Made by a program: the position numbers and the translations under genes
DNA from: Mycobacterium sp. ACS1612
Lineage (GTDB): Bacteria > Actinomycetota > Actinomycetes > Mycobacteriales > Mycobacteriaceae
Length of the DNA stretch: 64,000 nucleotides
Direction: 5' to 3'
Assembly: GCF_001667505.1 (NCBI RefSeq)
Contig: NZ_LZHZ01000019.1
Coordinates: forward strand, 62,001 to 126,000
Part shown: positions 34,680-43,254 of the stretch, one piece after another
How the letters are laid out: each line of letters opens with the position of its first letter
Position numbering within the stretch: position 1 is the stretch's first letter
The notes under the pieces: generated by a model
Databases searched by the model: none
What the model saw: the letters and a program-made list of their open reading frames with translations, nothing else
Told to the model about the DNA's origin: nothing

Positions 34680-35384
34680 ATGGGTGACGAAACGGGCACT
34701 TCGGACGGCACGGAAAGCACAGGTGGGCGACGGGGGCTCGACACGGGCCTGACCGAGCGTCAGCGCACCATTCTCGAGGTCATTCGCGCATCGGTGACCA
34801 GTCGCGGCTACCCGCCGAGCATCAGGGAGATCGGTGATGCCGTCGGCCTGACGTCCACGTCCTCGGTGGCGCACCAACTGCGCACCCTGGAACGCAAGGG
34901 CTACCTGCGACGGGATCCGAATCGGCCACGGGCCGTCGATGTGCGGGGTGCCGACGACGGCGTCACATCGATCGTCGCCACCGATGTCGCCGGATCGGAC
35001 GCGCTACCGGAGCCGACTTTCGTGCCGGTGCTCGGCCGCATCGCCGCGGGCGGGCCGATCCTGGCTGAGGAGGCCGTCGAGGACGTCTTCCCGCTGCCGA
35101 GGGAACTGGTCGGCGAGGGGTCGCTGTTCCTGCTCAAGGTGGTCGGTGATTCGATGGTCGATGCGGCCATCTGCGACGGCGACTGGGTGGTCGTGCGTCA
35201 GCAGAACGTGGCCGACAACGGCGACATCGTCGCGGCGATGATCGACGGCGAGGCGACGGTCAAGACGTTCAAGCGCACCCGCGGTCAGGTTTGGCTGATG
35301 CCGCACAACCCGGCGTTCGACCCGATCCCCGGCAACGATGCGGCCGTGCTGGGCAAGGTCGTCACGGTGATCCGCAAGATCTAG
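34680..35384 (+). CDS. lexA: SOS repressor LexA
   Basis: This 234-residue repressor of the DNA-damage regulon cleaves itself when stimulated by RecA filaments. The N-terminal winged helix (about 20-90) includes [23 protein letters not shown]. The autocleavage Ala-Gly bond lies in GRIAAGGP (near 121). The catalytic Ser is in [11 protein letters not shown] (near 158) and the Lys in EATVKTFKR (near 196). ATG 34680 lies 7 nt after the -10, and an Asp/Glu/Thr-rich 15-residue leader precedes the DNA-binding domain. recA, its activator, is 25 kb downstream in the same window. Confidence 0.96.
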   Translation: MGDETGTSDGTESTGGRRGLDTGLTERQRTILEVIRASVTSRGYPPSIREIGDAVGLTSTSSVAHQLRTLERKGYLRRDPNRPRAVDVRGADDGVTSIVATDVAGSDALPEPTFVPVLGRIAAGGPILAEEAVEDVFPLPRELVGEGSLFLLKVVGDSMVDAAICDGDWVVVRQQNVADNGDIVAAMIDGEATVKTFKRTRGQVWLMPHNPAFDPIPGNDAAVLGKVVTVIRKI

Positions 35385-35388
35385 CCGC

Positions 35389-37272
35389 CTAGTTGGCGCG
35401 GACGAACCCGTTGGTGCGCGCGAGTTCTTCGCTGACGAACCAGATTTCGGCCCGCGCCTCGTCATACAGCGTGCTGCCCGGCACCCAGTACAACCCGGAT
35501 CGGGTGTCGGCTTTGATCGGGTAGCCGTCGGGGGCCTCACCGGGATCGTCGAGCGGCAGGTGCAGCGCGGTGCCGTTGGGCGACGGCTCATCGACCTCGA
35601 TGCGGGCGTGCCGTCCGGTATCGGTCAGCGGATCGCGTTGGGCCGACGTGGGAACCTGCGTCGGCGTGGTGTCGACCTCGTCGGTGTCGTCTTGATCCTC
35701 TTGCGCCGCAAGGGCTTTTACGGCTTCCGGGGTCGTCGCCGGTTCCCGCGTGGTGTCGGCTTCGTCGACGGACTCCGGCTTTGGCGCATGCGGGGGTTCC
35801 CACGGGTTTCCCGGCGTGGGCTGGGCCTGAGCGTAGTGCGCGCTGAACAGCTCGTCGGACTGGTCGTCGTGCGGCGCGCGGAACTCGTCGGCCTCGGCGT
35901 CGAAGGTGTGGTCGTCGCGCCCCCCGCGTCGGTTGCGCATGACCGCGAAGGCCACCAGACCGATCAACACCAGCACCGGGATGATGGCCAGCAGCCACCA
36001 CCAACTCCACGTGAACCAGTTCCTGCCCTTGGTGTCCGAGGCCTGAGGGTTCGCGGGCGGCACCTGCGGCGCGTCCAGGCCCGGCACTTGCAGCCCGGCA
36101 AGCTGCGAGGCCAGGTTGGCGGGCTCGGTGCTGAACGATCTCTTGGCGCGATCCCACGACACCACGCCGCCGCTGAACCGCTGGGTGGTCGCGTTGCCGC
36201 TGCCGGTCTGGTCGGCCACGGGGGCACCCAGCGGGCCCGTGGCGCCGCCCAGTTTCTGCCATGCGGCATTCATCGGCCCGCGGACGATGACGGCACCGTA
36301 GTCGGGGGTCCAGAAGATGACCGGCTCGTCCTTGGCGGAGAACGTGCTGATCCGGCTGTTGGGCAGGCCGCCGTCCTCCTCGCTGGAGGTGGGCAGGCCC
36401 AGGTCACCCTGGGGTCCGCCGACGCTTTCGTATTTCGCCAGCACCTGACCGGTGACGACGTTGGCGCCCGTCGCCGGGCTGTAGAAGATCTTGCCCCCCG
36501 CGAAATTCTGACCGAGCCCGTCGGCGCCGATCTTGTACGGCTCGCCCTGCGCGGCACCCAGCGGGCCCAGCGGCCCCCCGGCCGCGCGGCGGGCCGCGTT
36601 GATCGCCGACGTCGGGTCGTCGGGGATCTGAAGGTCGGCGAGCTGGCCAGCCAGCTCGGGCGGCACCGTGGTGAAGGTCTTCATCTTTCTGTCGTAGGTC
36701 ACTTCGCCACCGGTGAACTTCTGCGTCACCAGATTGCCGCGGTACGTCTCGTCGTCGCTGGGCACCCCCAGCTGGCCTGCCGAGCCGCCGAGCTTGTCCC
36801 ATGCGGCGTTGATCGGTCCGCGGACGACCCGGGCGCCGGTGTCAGGCGTCCAGAAGATGACCGGATTGTCCGGTGCGCTGAACGTGGTGTTGCGGCTACC
36901 CTCGGCCTTGCCGGCGCCCTCGTCGATGGTCGGGAACCCGAGATCGCCGTCGGCGGGCCCACCCAGCGACATGTACTTGTCCAGGATCGCGCCCGTCATG
37001 ACGTGGGCGCCGGTGGCGGGGGTGAAGAAGATCTTGCCGCCGGGGAAGTTCTGGCCGAAGCCGTCACCGGCCGGATAAACCCCGCCGTCCTTCGGCCCCA
37101 GGGGGCCGGTGTCTCCGCCCGCGGCCAGCCAGGCGGCGGTGATCGCGGCGTCGGCATCGTCTTGAGGAGTCGCCCACGCGCTGGGTGCCGCCAAGACGAG
37201 CGCGGCGGCGGCGAGCAACCCGACGGCCAGCCGGCGCAACCCTGTGCGGCGAGCGCTCCGCAGCCCCTTCAT
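35389..37272 (-). CDS. LGFP-repeat cell-surface protein with one transmembrane anchor (Rv2721c type)
   Basis: This 627-residue protein has an N-terminal signal (residues 1-34, cleaved near AWA). About six LGFP-type repeats follow (roughly 40-400), each with a GxLGxPxxDE-like core and a Q.F.GG.(I/V) strand. These are thought to bind arabinogalactan or peptidoglycan. A transmembrane helix near 421-445 (with WSWWWLLAII) and a 180-residue acidic, Pro/Thr-rich cytoplasmic tail complete it. The second ATG (37272) is used because GGAGGG lies 4 nt before it. M. tuberculosis Rv2721c is longer (699). It converges with lexA, 4 nt apart. Confidence 0.85.
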   Translation of the reverse strand: MKGLRSARRTGLRRLAVGLLAAAALVLAAPSAWATPQDDADAAITAAWLAAGGDTGPLGPKDGGVYPAGDGFGQNFPGGKIFFTPATGAHVMTGAILDKYMSLGGPADGDLGFPTIDEGAGKAEGSRNTTFSAPDNPVIFWTPDTGARVVRGPINAAWDKLGGSAGQLGVPSDDETYRGNLVTQKFTGGEVTYDRKMKTFTTVPPELAGQLADLQIPDDPTSAINAARRAAGGPLGPLGAAQGEPYKIGADGLGQNFAGGKIFYSPATGANVVTGQVLAKYESVGGPQGDLGLPTSSEEDGGLPNSRISTFSAKDEPVIFWTPDYGAVIVRGPMNAAWQKLGGATGPLGAPVADQTGSGNATTQRFSGGVVSWDRAKRSFSTEPANLASQLAGLQVPGLDAPQVPPANPQASDTKGRNWFTWSWWWLLAIIPVLVLIGLVAFAVMRNRRGGRDDHTFDAEADEFRAPHDDQSDELFSAHYAQAQPTPGNPWEPPHAPKPESVDEADTTREPATTPEAVKALAAQEDQDDTDEVDTTPTQVPTSAQRDPLTDTGRHARIEVDEPSPNGTALHLPLDDPGEAPDGYPIKADTRSGLYWVPGSTLYDEARAEIWFVSEELARTNGFVRAN

Positions 37273-37414
37273 CAACCCTCCCGCCATCGGCGCGATGTCC
37301 TTCGTTGGTCATCGCGTCCGTCAACTCTGCGTCAGCAGACGTCGATTACCAAGGAACATCGCCGACGTTGGAGGAGAAAATACCTGGCGCGCGGTAGATG
37401 CCCGCGATTTAGTC

Positions 37415-37467
37415 CCGCTAAACGCCCATGCTGGGCTCATGGCATGGGCCGCTAAACGCCCATGCTG
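37415..37467. repeat. 19-bp direct repeat at the 3' end of fadE20
   Basis: CCGCTAAACGCCCATGCTG occurs at 37415-37433 and again, identical, at 37449-37467. The right copy contains the last codons and TAG of fadE20; the left copy lies in the intergenic region, so the end of the gene (Ser-Met-Gly-Val-stop) is duplicated at a period of 34 bp. Confidence 0.85.
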
Positions 37468-38612
37468 CGCCCGATGATCTCTTTCATGATCTCCGTCGTG
37501 CCGCCGTAGATTGTTTGCACGCGCGAGTCGAGATATGCCTTGGCGACGGGATATTCACGCATGTAGCCGTAGCCACCGTGCAACTGCAGGCAGCGGTCGA
37601 TGAGATGGACCTGCTTTTCGGTGGAATACCACTTCGCCATCGCCGCCTGCTCCGCGGTGAGTTTTTCCTCGAGGTGCAGTTTGATGAATTCATCGACCAT
37701 GATTCGCACGACGGTGGCCTCGGTCGCGAGTTCGGCGAGCAGGAAACGGCTGTTCTGCTGGCTGCCGATTGGGCGACCGAAAGCCTTGCGTTCCTTGGTG
37801 TATTGCAGCGTGTCCTCGAGCACCGCCTCCATGGCCGTGGCAGCCATCACCGCGATGCCGATCCGTTCCTGCGGCAGGTTCTGCATCAGGTAGATGAAGC
37901 CCTGGCCCTCCTCGCCGAGCAGATTCTCGGCAGGCACCTTGACGTCGGTGAACGACAACTCCGCGGTGTCCTGCGCGTCGAGACCGATCTTGTCGAGTTT
38001 GCGGCCGCGCTCGAATCCCTCCATGCCGCGCTCGACGACGAGCAGCGAGAACCCCATCGCGCCCTTGTCAGGGTCGGTGCAGGCGACCACGATCACCAGA
38101 TCGGCGTTGATGCCGTTTGTGATGAACGTCTTTGCGCCGTTGAGGATGTAGTGATCACCGTCCTTGACCGCGCGGGTCTTGATGCCCTGCAGGTCGCTTC
38201 CGGTGCCGGGTTCGGTCATCGCGATCGCGGTGATGATCTCGCCGGTGCAGAACTTGGGCAGCCAGCGCGCCTTCTGCTCCTCGGTGGCCAGTCGCAGCAG
38301 ATACGGCGCGACGACGTCATTGTGCAGGCCGAAACCGATGCCGCTGTACCGGCCCGCCGCGGTCTCCTCGGTGACGATCACGTTGTATCGGAAGTCCGGA
38401 TTGCCGCCGCCGCCGTACTCCTCCGGCACCGCCATGCCGAGGAAGCCCTGCTTACCCGCCTCCAGCCAGACGCCGCGGTCGACGATCTTGTCCTTCTCCC
38501 ACTGCTCGTGGTGCGGCGCGACGTGCCGGTCGAGGAAAGCGCGATAGGACTCGCGGAACAGATCGTGCTCCGGTTCGAACAGGGTGCGGTCGTACTTCAC
38601 GACGCTGCCCAT
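37452..38612 (-). CDS. fadE20: Acyl-CoA dehydrogenase FadE20
   Basis: This FAD-dependent acyl-CoA dehydrogenase of 386 residues performs the first step of beta-oxidation on an unknown acyl-CoA. Features are AMTEPGTGSDLQGIKT near 128 (signature 1), the FITNG strand, the C-terminal QLHGGYGYMREYPVAKAYLDSRVQTIYGGTTE with signature 2, and a Glu (TTEIM) at the usual catalytic-base position. The length is identical to M. tuberculosis FadE20. ATG 38612 begins the conserved MGSVVKYDRTLF. A perfect palindrome 50 nt upstream looks like a TetR-type operator. Rv2722 and Rv2723 equivalents are missing between lexA and this gene. Confidence 0.93.
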   Translation of the reverse strand: MGSVVKYDRTLFEPEHDLFRESYRAFLDRHVAPHHEQWEKDKIVDRGVWLEAGKQGFLGMAVPEEYGGGGNPDFRYNVIVTEETAAGRYSGIGFGLHNDVVAPYLLRLATEEQKARWLPKFCTGEIITAIAMTEPGTGSDLQGIKTRAVKDGDHYILNGAKTFITNGINADLVIVVACTDPDKGAMGFSLLVVERGMEGFERGRKLDKIGLDAQDTAELSFTDVKVPAENLLGEEGQGFIYLMQNLPQERIGIAVMAATAMEAVLEDTLQYTKERKAFGRPIGSQQNSRFLLAELATEATVVRIMVDEFIKLHLEEKLTAEQAAMAKWYSTEKQVHLIDRCLQLHGGYGYMREYPVAKAYLDSRVQTIYGGTTEIMKEIIGRSMGV

Positions 38613-38661
38613 GGCGGACCTCCATGAGTTGGTACGGGCTGTTACCGGCCACCGTACCCCA

Positions 38662-38679
38662 CCCAACCGGATGGTTGGG
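38662..38679. promoter_or_regulatory. Perfect inverted repeat, likely TetR-type operator, upstream of fadE20
   Basis: CCCAACC-GGAT-GGTTGGG has perfect 7-bp arms and a 4-nt spacer, 50 nt upstream of the fadE20 start and 138 nt before the divergent GNAT gene. AACC/GGTT cores are typical of TetR-family operators in actinobacteria. No TetR gene is nearby. Confidence 0.55.
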
Positions 38680-38776
38680 CGGGGCCCGCTCCGGTTGTGC
38701 GTCGCCGAGACCGACGTTTTGTCGCCGTCGACTCGCACTGTCGCTGAGAAACGTCCGTTCCAGTTATCTCCCAGCA

Positions 38777-38791
38777 GGTAACCGGTAAACC
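38777..38791 (+). promoter_or_regulatory. GGTAACC motif upstream of the GNAT gene
   Basis: GGTAACCGGTAAACC, 25 nt before the ATG at 38817. A very similar sequence occurs upstream of the convergent CGNR gene (minus strand, 40037-40022). The inner CCGGT and flanking CAGGT/ACCTG are near-palindromic. Confidence 0.4.
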
Positions 38792-38816
38792 TGTTTTAAG
38801 CGGGTACTCGTGCCTC

Positions 38817-39398
38817 ATGAAACGAGACAAGCTGACCGTCCGCGAGCTGACCACCGACACCTGGGACGACTTCGCGACCGTAATGGGAGACAGCGGAGGC
38901 TCCCGCGGCTGCTGGTGCATGCATTGGCGACTGACGATCGCGGCGTTCATGGAGCACAGGGGCGAGGGGAATCGGCGGGCGATGCGGCGACTGGCGAAGA
39001 AGACTCCCCCACCCGGCCTGATCGGGTATCTCAAAGACGACCCGATTGCGTGGTGCGCGCTGGGACCGCGCGCGGCCTATCCGCGACTCGAACGCTCGCC
39101 GGTGGTGAACGCGGTCGAGGACGCCGGCGCATGCGCGATCACGTGCGTGTTCGTGCGACGTTCACATCGCCGCACCGGCCTGCAGGCAGCACTGCTGGAT
39201 GCAGCGTGCGCCTATGCGGCGAAGAACGGTTACCGGCTGATCGAGGGCTACCCCATCGATCCGCGACGCGGAAAGCAAGCCGGATCGGATACCGCAATGA
39301 CGGGAATTGCCAGCGCATTTCGCGGCGCGGGTTTTCAGGAGGTGGCGCGGCCACGAGCAGACAGGCCGATCATGCGGAAGCAGTTGCGGGCAGGCTAG
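38817..39398 (+). CDS. GNAT-family N-acetyltransferase
   Basis: This 193-residue acetyltransferase-fold protein has an N-terminal VRELTTDTWDDF followed by an unusual Cys-Trp-Cys-Met-His-Trp stretch near residues 32-37. The acetyl-CoA loop region RRSHRRTGLQAALLDAACAYA is near 114-133, with RRTGLQ in place of the usual RxxGxG, and GFQEVARP comes at the end. Substrate unknown. Its stop overlaps that of the convergent CGNR gene, and both have the same motif upstream, so the two are probably controlled together. Not in the M. tuberculosis order here. Confidence 0.85.
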   Translation: MKRDKLTVRELTTDTWDDFATVMGDSGGSRGCWCMHWRLTIAAFMEHRGEGNRRAMRRLAKKTPPPGLIGYLKDDPIAWCALGPRAAYPRLERSPVVNAVEDAGACAITCVFVRRSHRRTGLQAALLDAACAYAAKNGYRLIEGYPIDPRRGKQAGSDTAMTGIASAFRGAGFQEVARPRADRPIMRKQLRAG

Positions 39399-39997
39399 CC
39401 CTGTTCGAGGTGTCGACGACGGTTCGCTTTTTCCCGGTTTCCGCACGTGGTCATGCTGCACCAGCGTCGACGTCCGCCCTTGGAGACGTCGACGAACAGC
39501 CATCCGCACCGCGGACAAGACCGCATGCGGCCAGTGGGCAGTGTGCACAGCGCGTCGATGGCCATCAACGCCAGCGCCGACGGAATGGCAGCCGGATCGC
39601 CGAAGCGCCCTGCCACCCTGGACATCTGGGCGTCCGAGTACCAGACGAGCTCCGAACTCACGCCACGGCCGGCCTGTCTCAGCAGCGGTCCCAATGCGAC
39701 GGCCGGCGGCGGCTTTCCCGCCGACACCGCGTCGAAGACCGCCCACAGGTGATCGCGAACTCGATGTACGGCGCTGACGAGTTCATGGCCGGCGTGGCTG
39801 TTGAGCGTGCGCGCATCCGCCGACGAGATGAGACCCGCCGATTGGCACCAGGAACTCACGTCCCGGACCGATTTGAGCAGTTCGTTGTCCGCCGCCGGCG
39901 CCGTGCGATGGACGACCGTGTTCGCCAGGTCAAGCGCGAGGTGGCCGCCGACGAAGTGACCGGACTGCCATGGAGCAACGAGTCGTTGGAGAGCCAC
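39395..39997 (-). CDS. CGNR zinc-finger protein with ABATE-like domain
   Basis: This 200-residue protein has an N-terminal helical domain of the stress-associated ABATE type (starting GHLALDLANTVVHR, about 18-31). The C-terminal CGNR zinc finger carries CPRCGWLF near 160 and CSMTTCGNREKANRRR near 179-194. The Cys4 finger and basic tail suggest DNA binding; such genes often flank acetyltransferases or hydrolases and may regulate them. The start is GTG 39997. It is divergent from bisC. Function as a transcription factor is an inference. Confidence 0.88.
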   Translation of the reverse strand: MALQRLVAPWQSGHFVGGHLALDLANTVVHRTAPAADNELLKSVRDVSSWCQSAGLISSADARTLNSHAGHELVSAVHRVRDHLWAVFDAVSAGKPPPAVALGPLLRQAGRGVSSELVWYSDAQMSRVAGRFGDPAAIPSALALMAIDALCTLPTGRMRSCPRCGWLFVDVSKGGRRRWCSMTTCGNREKANRRRHLEQG

Positions 39998-40021
39998 ATC
40001 TCGACAGTAACCTTCGATACC

Positions 40022-40037
40022 GGTTTCACTGGTTACC
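40022..40037 (-). promoter_or_regulatory. GGTAACC motif upstream of the CGNR gene
   Basis: The minus strand reads GGTAACCAGTGAAACC, similar to the motif upstream of the GNAT gene. A further GTAACC at 40007-40012 pairs with GGTTAC (40031-40036) as inverted arms. The site lies 25-40 nt before the CGNR start and also upstream of bisC. Confidence 0.4.
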
Positions 40038-40067
40038 TTGAAGTGAGCCCGACCGCGGCCCGCGCCC

Positions 40068-40073
40068 TAGAAT
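40068..40073 (+). promoter_or_regulatory. Predicted -10 of bisC (leaderless)
   Basis: TAGAAT ends 7 nt before the ATG at 40081, so a leaderless message is predicted. No -35 at normal spacing. Confidence 0.45.
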
Positions 40074-40080
40074 TTGCGTC

Positions 40081-42369
40081 ATGACCCATGCCCGGACGAG
40101 CCTTGCTCACTGGGGCGGCTTTTCCGCGGGGATCGACGCAGGCGACATCGCTACCGTCACCCCAATCGACGGCGACACCGATCCGTCCCCACTGCTCGGC
40201 AACCTACCCGGCGCCATCCGGCATCGCGCCAGAGTCGCCACGCCTGCGGTCCGGCGCGGCTGGCTGCGCCACGGGCCCGGTCCGACGACACGTCGCGGTG
40301 CCGACGAGTTCGTCGCCGTCTCGTGGGACGAACTCACCGACCTGCTAGCCGGTGAATTGCGGCGGGTCGTCGACACCCACGGCAACGAGGCGATTTACGG
40401 CAGCTCCTACGGCTGGGCCAGCGCGGGCCGCTTCCACCACGCACAGAGCCAAGTGCACAGATTCCTCAAACTCTTTGGTGGATACACGTTTTCGCGACAC
40501 TCCTACAGCCTCGGCGCGACCGGTGTCATCATGCCGCGGGTGGTCGGCACCCACGACGACCTGTTCAAGCGCTCAACCGCGTGGGACGTGATCGTCGAAA
40601 ACACCGATCTGCTGGTCTGTTTCGGCGGCCTGGCGCTGAAGAACACCGGCACCAATCACGGCGGCACCACCGGTCATCCGGCCCGCGACGCGCTGCGTCG
40701 GTTCCGTGACCGCGGCGGGCGCATCGTTTCGTTCTCACCGCTGCGCGATGACGTCGAGGGCGACTGTGAATGGCATGCGCCGGTGCCTGGCACCGATGTC
40801 GCCGTCATGCTCGCGCTCGGCTACGTGCTGGCCACCGAGTCGCTGGCCGACCGCGAGTTCCTGGACACCTACTGCACGGGTTACGACCGTTTCGAGCGCT
40901 ACCTGCTCGGCCTCGACGACGGCGTCGCGAAGTCGCCGCAGTGGGCGTCGCAGATCTGCGGGTTGGCCGCCGACGATCTGACGGCGCTGGCGCGACGGAT
41001 GGCGGCGCAGCGCACGATCGTCACCGTCAGTTGGTCACTGCAACGGATCCGGCACGGCGAACAGGCGCCGTGGATGGGTCTGACGCTGGCTGCGATGCTC
41101 GGCCAGATCGGCCTTCCGGGAGGCGGTTTCGGGCATGGCTACGGCTCGATGAACGAACCTGGCCTACCGCCACTGCGTTTCAGGCTGCCCTCCTTACCGC
41201 AGGGCCCCAATCCGGTGCAGACGTTCATCCCGGTCGCGGCGGTCAGCGACATGCTGCTGCGCCCCGGTGAACAGTTCGACTACAACGGCCGCAGGCTGAC
41301 CTATCCCGACATCAAGTTGGTGTACTGGGCGGGCGGCAACCCGTTTCACCACCACCAGAACATTCCGCGGCTGCGGCGCGCGCTCGGCCGCGTCGACACC
41401 ATCGTGGTGCACGAGCAGTACTGGACGGCGATGGCCAAACACGCCGACATCGTTGTGCCGTCAACCACCCCCTACGAACGCGACGACTACTCCGGGTCCC
41501 GCAACGACCCGGTCCTGATGGCGATGCCCAAACTGGTCGAACCGTATGCGCAGTCCCGGGACGACTACACCACTTTCGCCGCGCTGGCCGACGCGCTCGG
41601 CTTCGGCGAGCAGTTCACCGAGGGCCGCAACGCTCGGCAGTGGCTCGCGCACATGTATGACAAGTGGGCGGCGGGACTGGATTTCGGGGTGCCGACATTC
41701 GACGAGTTCTGGGCAATGGGGCGACTGCGGTTGCCCACCCAGAACGGTCTGACGCTGTTGGCCGACTTTCGCGCCGACCCGGAAACGCACCGGTTGACCA
41801 CCCCGAGCGGGCGCATCGAGATCTTCTCCGCCGACATCGACTCCTTCGGCTACGACGACTGCGCCGGCCACCCGGCATGGTTCGAGCCGTCCGAATGGCT
41901 CGGCGGGACCCGGGCAGCCCACTATCCGCTGCATCTGCTGGCCAACCAGCCCGCGACTCGATTGCACAGTCAGCTCGACATCGGTGCGGTCAGCACCGCC
42001 TCGAAAGTGCAAGGGCGCGAACCGATTCGGATGCATCCCGCGGACGCGAGCGAGCGTGGCCTGGCCGACGGGGATGTGGTGCGGGTGTTCAACGATCGCG
42101 GCGCCTGCCTCGCCGGCGTGGTGACCGACGATCGGCTGCGCCGCGCCGTGGTGCAACTGTCGACCGGGGCGTGGTTCGATCCAGAAGATCCCGCCGACCC
42201 GGACGCCATGTGCGTGCACGGCAACCCGAACGTGCTGACCGAAGACATCGGCACATCGGCCCTCGCCCAGGGCTGTACCGGTGCGCACGTGCTGGTGCAG
42301 GTGGAGAAGTTCACCGGCCCGCTCCCGCCGGTGCGCGCCCACGAACCCCCGGTGATCGTCGATCGATGA
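40081..42369 (+). CDS. bisC: Molybdopterin S/N-oxide reductase (BisC/TorA-like)
   Basis: This 762-residue Mo-bis-MGD enzyme belongs to the DMSO-reductase family. The short N-terminus has no iron-sulfur Cys motif and no Tat signal. Ser in GSSYGWASAGRFHHAQ (near 110) is the expected Mo ligand of BisC, TorA and DorA. LGQIGLPGGGFGHGYGS (near 342) and QPATRLHSQLD (near 630) bind the pterins. The length and lack of signal fit cytoplasmic biotin/methionine sulfoxide reductase better than periplasmic TMAO reductase. The stop overlaps the next gene's ATG. No Moco genes are near. Substrate choice is inferred. Confidence 0.88.
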   Translation: MTHARTSLAHWGGFSAGIDAGDIATVTPIDGDTDPSPLLGNLPGAIRHRARVATPAVRRGWLRHGPGPTTRRGADEFVAVSWDELTDLLAGELRRVVDTHGNEAIYGSSYGWASAGRFHHAQSQVHRFLKLFGGYTFSRHSYSLGATGVIMPRVVGTHDDLFKRSTAWDVIVENTDLLVCFGGLALKNTGTNHGGTTGHPARDALRRFRDRGGRIVSFSPLRDDVEGDCEWHAPVPGTDVAVMLALGYVLATESLADREFLDTYCTGYDRFERYLLGLDDGVAKSPQWASQICGLAADDLTALARRMAAQRTIVTVSWSLQRIRHGEQAPWMGLTLAAMLGQIGLPGGGFGHGYGSMNEPGLPPLRFRLPSLPQGPNPVQTFIPVAAVSDMLLRPGEQFDYNGRRLTYPDIKLVYWAGGNPFHHHQNIPRLRRALGRVDTIVVHEQYWTAMAKHADIVVPSTTPYERDDYSGSRNDPVLMAMPKLVEPYAQSRDDYTTFAALADALGFGEQFTEGRNARQWLAHMYDKWAAGLDFGVPTFDEFWAMGRLRLPTQNGLTLLADFRADPETHRLTTPSGRIEIFSADIDSFGYDDCAGHPAWFEPSEWLGGTRAAHYPLHLLANQPATRLHSQLDIGAVSTASKVQGREPIRMHPADASERGLADGDVVRVFNDRGACLAGVVTDDRLRRAVVQLSTGAWFDPEDPADPDAMCVHGNPNVLTEDIGTSALAQGCTGAHVLVQVEKFTGPLPPVRAHEPPVIVDR

Positions 42370-42869
42370 CCGAGGCGATCATCGTCGAGGAACGTGGCAG
42401 GACACTGACTTTCACGTTCGACGACATGATTCGCTACCACGGACCGCACTCCCCCGCCGGCGTCGCGATGGCGTTCAAGGTGTTGCAGCGCGCCTTCGCC
42501 GTGCTCTCCCCCGGCGCTGTGCCCGATCGCCGATCGGTCAAGGTACGCACCGCGTTTCGGGGTCCCGGTGCGCGCGACGGTTTTGAGGCAGTCACCCGCG
42601 CGGTGTCCGACGGCCGCTATCTCATCGACCGGAACTTGGTGCGTGAGGACCGGGGCCGACTGCTGGAAGACTTCGTGTTCGAAGTCGAGGTGGGTGGCCG
42701 CGCCGTCACCCTGCTGCTGCGCGACGGATACGTCACCGACGAGTTCATCGACCTCGCCCGCAATCAGGCCCGCACCGATGCGCAGGAGACGCGCCTCGAC
42801 GAGCTCAAGGCGCGACTTGCGCAGAAAGTGCTGGCCGCCGCCGCGGAAGATTTGCTCGACACCGTGTGA
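42366..42869 (+). CDS. Small protein coupled to bisC, FmdE-like N-terminus
   Basis: This 167-residue protein has a start ATG that overlaps the bisC stop (ATGA), so expression is coupled. The segment YHGPHSPAGVAMAFKVLQRAF (about residues 20-40) recalls the HGHxCPG start of FmdE-type domains, but the Cys is replaced (HSPAG) and no other Cys ligands are seen. The rest is predicted alpha/beta with a C-terminal helix rich in Ala/Arg. FmdE-like proteins occur with molybdenum enzymes, so an accessory or regulatory role for BisC is plausible. Similarity is weak; function unknown. Confidence 0.72.
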   Translation: MTEAIIVEERGRTLTFTFDDMIRYHGPHSPAGVAMAFKVLQRAFAVLSPGAVPDRRSVKVRTAFRGPGARDGFEAVTRAVSDGRYLIDRNLVREDRGRLLEDFVFEVEVGGRAVTLLLRDGYVTDEFIDLARNQARTDAQETRLDELKARLAQKVLAAAAEDLLDTV

Positions 42870-42950
42870 GCTAACACACGCCGATGTTTGGCAAAGCGCT
42901 TCGGTTGGGAATCCCCCAGGCACCATCGGATTGACAGGGAGGAACCTGCC

Positions 42951-43193
42951 ATGTCGGACAAGAACAACAGTGGACCCGAGGAAGCCGTCAAGGGCGTTGT
43001 CGAGGGTGTGAAAGGCAAGGCCAAAGAGGTTCTCGGCGCGGTCGCGGGTCGCGACGATCTCTACCGCGAGGGTCAGGCGCAGCAGGACAAGGCCGACGCG
43101 CAGCGCAACGCCGCCAAGAAGGAGGCCGAGGCTGAAAGTGCCCGCGCCGCAGCCAAGACCGCTGAGAAGCGCCAGGAAGCCGAGCAGCGCTGA
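42951..43193 (+). CDS. CsbD-like small stress protein
   Basis: This 80-residue, very charged, Ala-rich protein is predicted almost wholly helical. Residues 11-45 (EAVKGVVEGVKGKAKEVLG, DDLYREGQAQQDKADAQ) fit the CsbD pattern of K/G-rich amphipathic helices found in general-stress proteins. The C-terminus continues as an Ala/Glu/Lys helix. Exact role unknown; relatives are induced by osmotic or envelope stress. ATG 42951 follows AGGGAGGA. Stands alone between bisC and the GvpL/F gene. Confidence 0.78.
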   Translation: MSDKNNSGPEEAVKGVVEGVKGKAKEVLGAVAGRDDLYREGQAQQDKADAQRNAAKKEAEAESARAAAKTAEKRQEAEQR

Positions 43194-43254
43194 CACCGGA
43201 CCGCGAAAGGCGCAAGGCTAACCGGAGGGGTGCCTTGCGTCTTTTCGTGTCTGG

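Noticed and set aside
35560..37455. 631-codon frame opposite the LGFP-repeat gene
   Set aside because: Its composition mirrors the LGFP repeats on the other strand; no signal peptide or domain; the opposite gene is clearly real.
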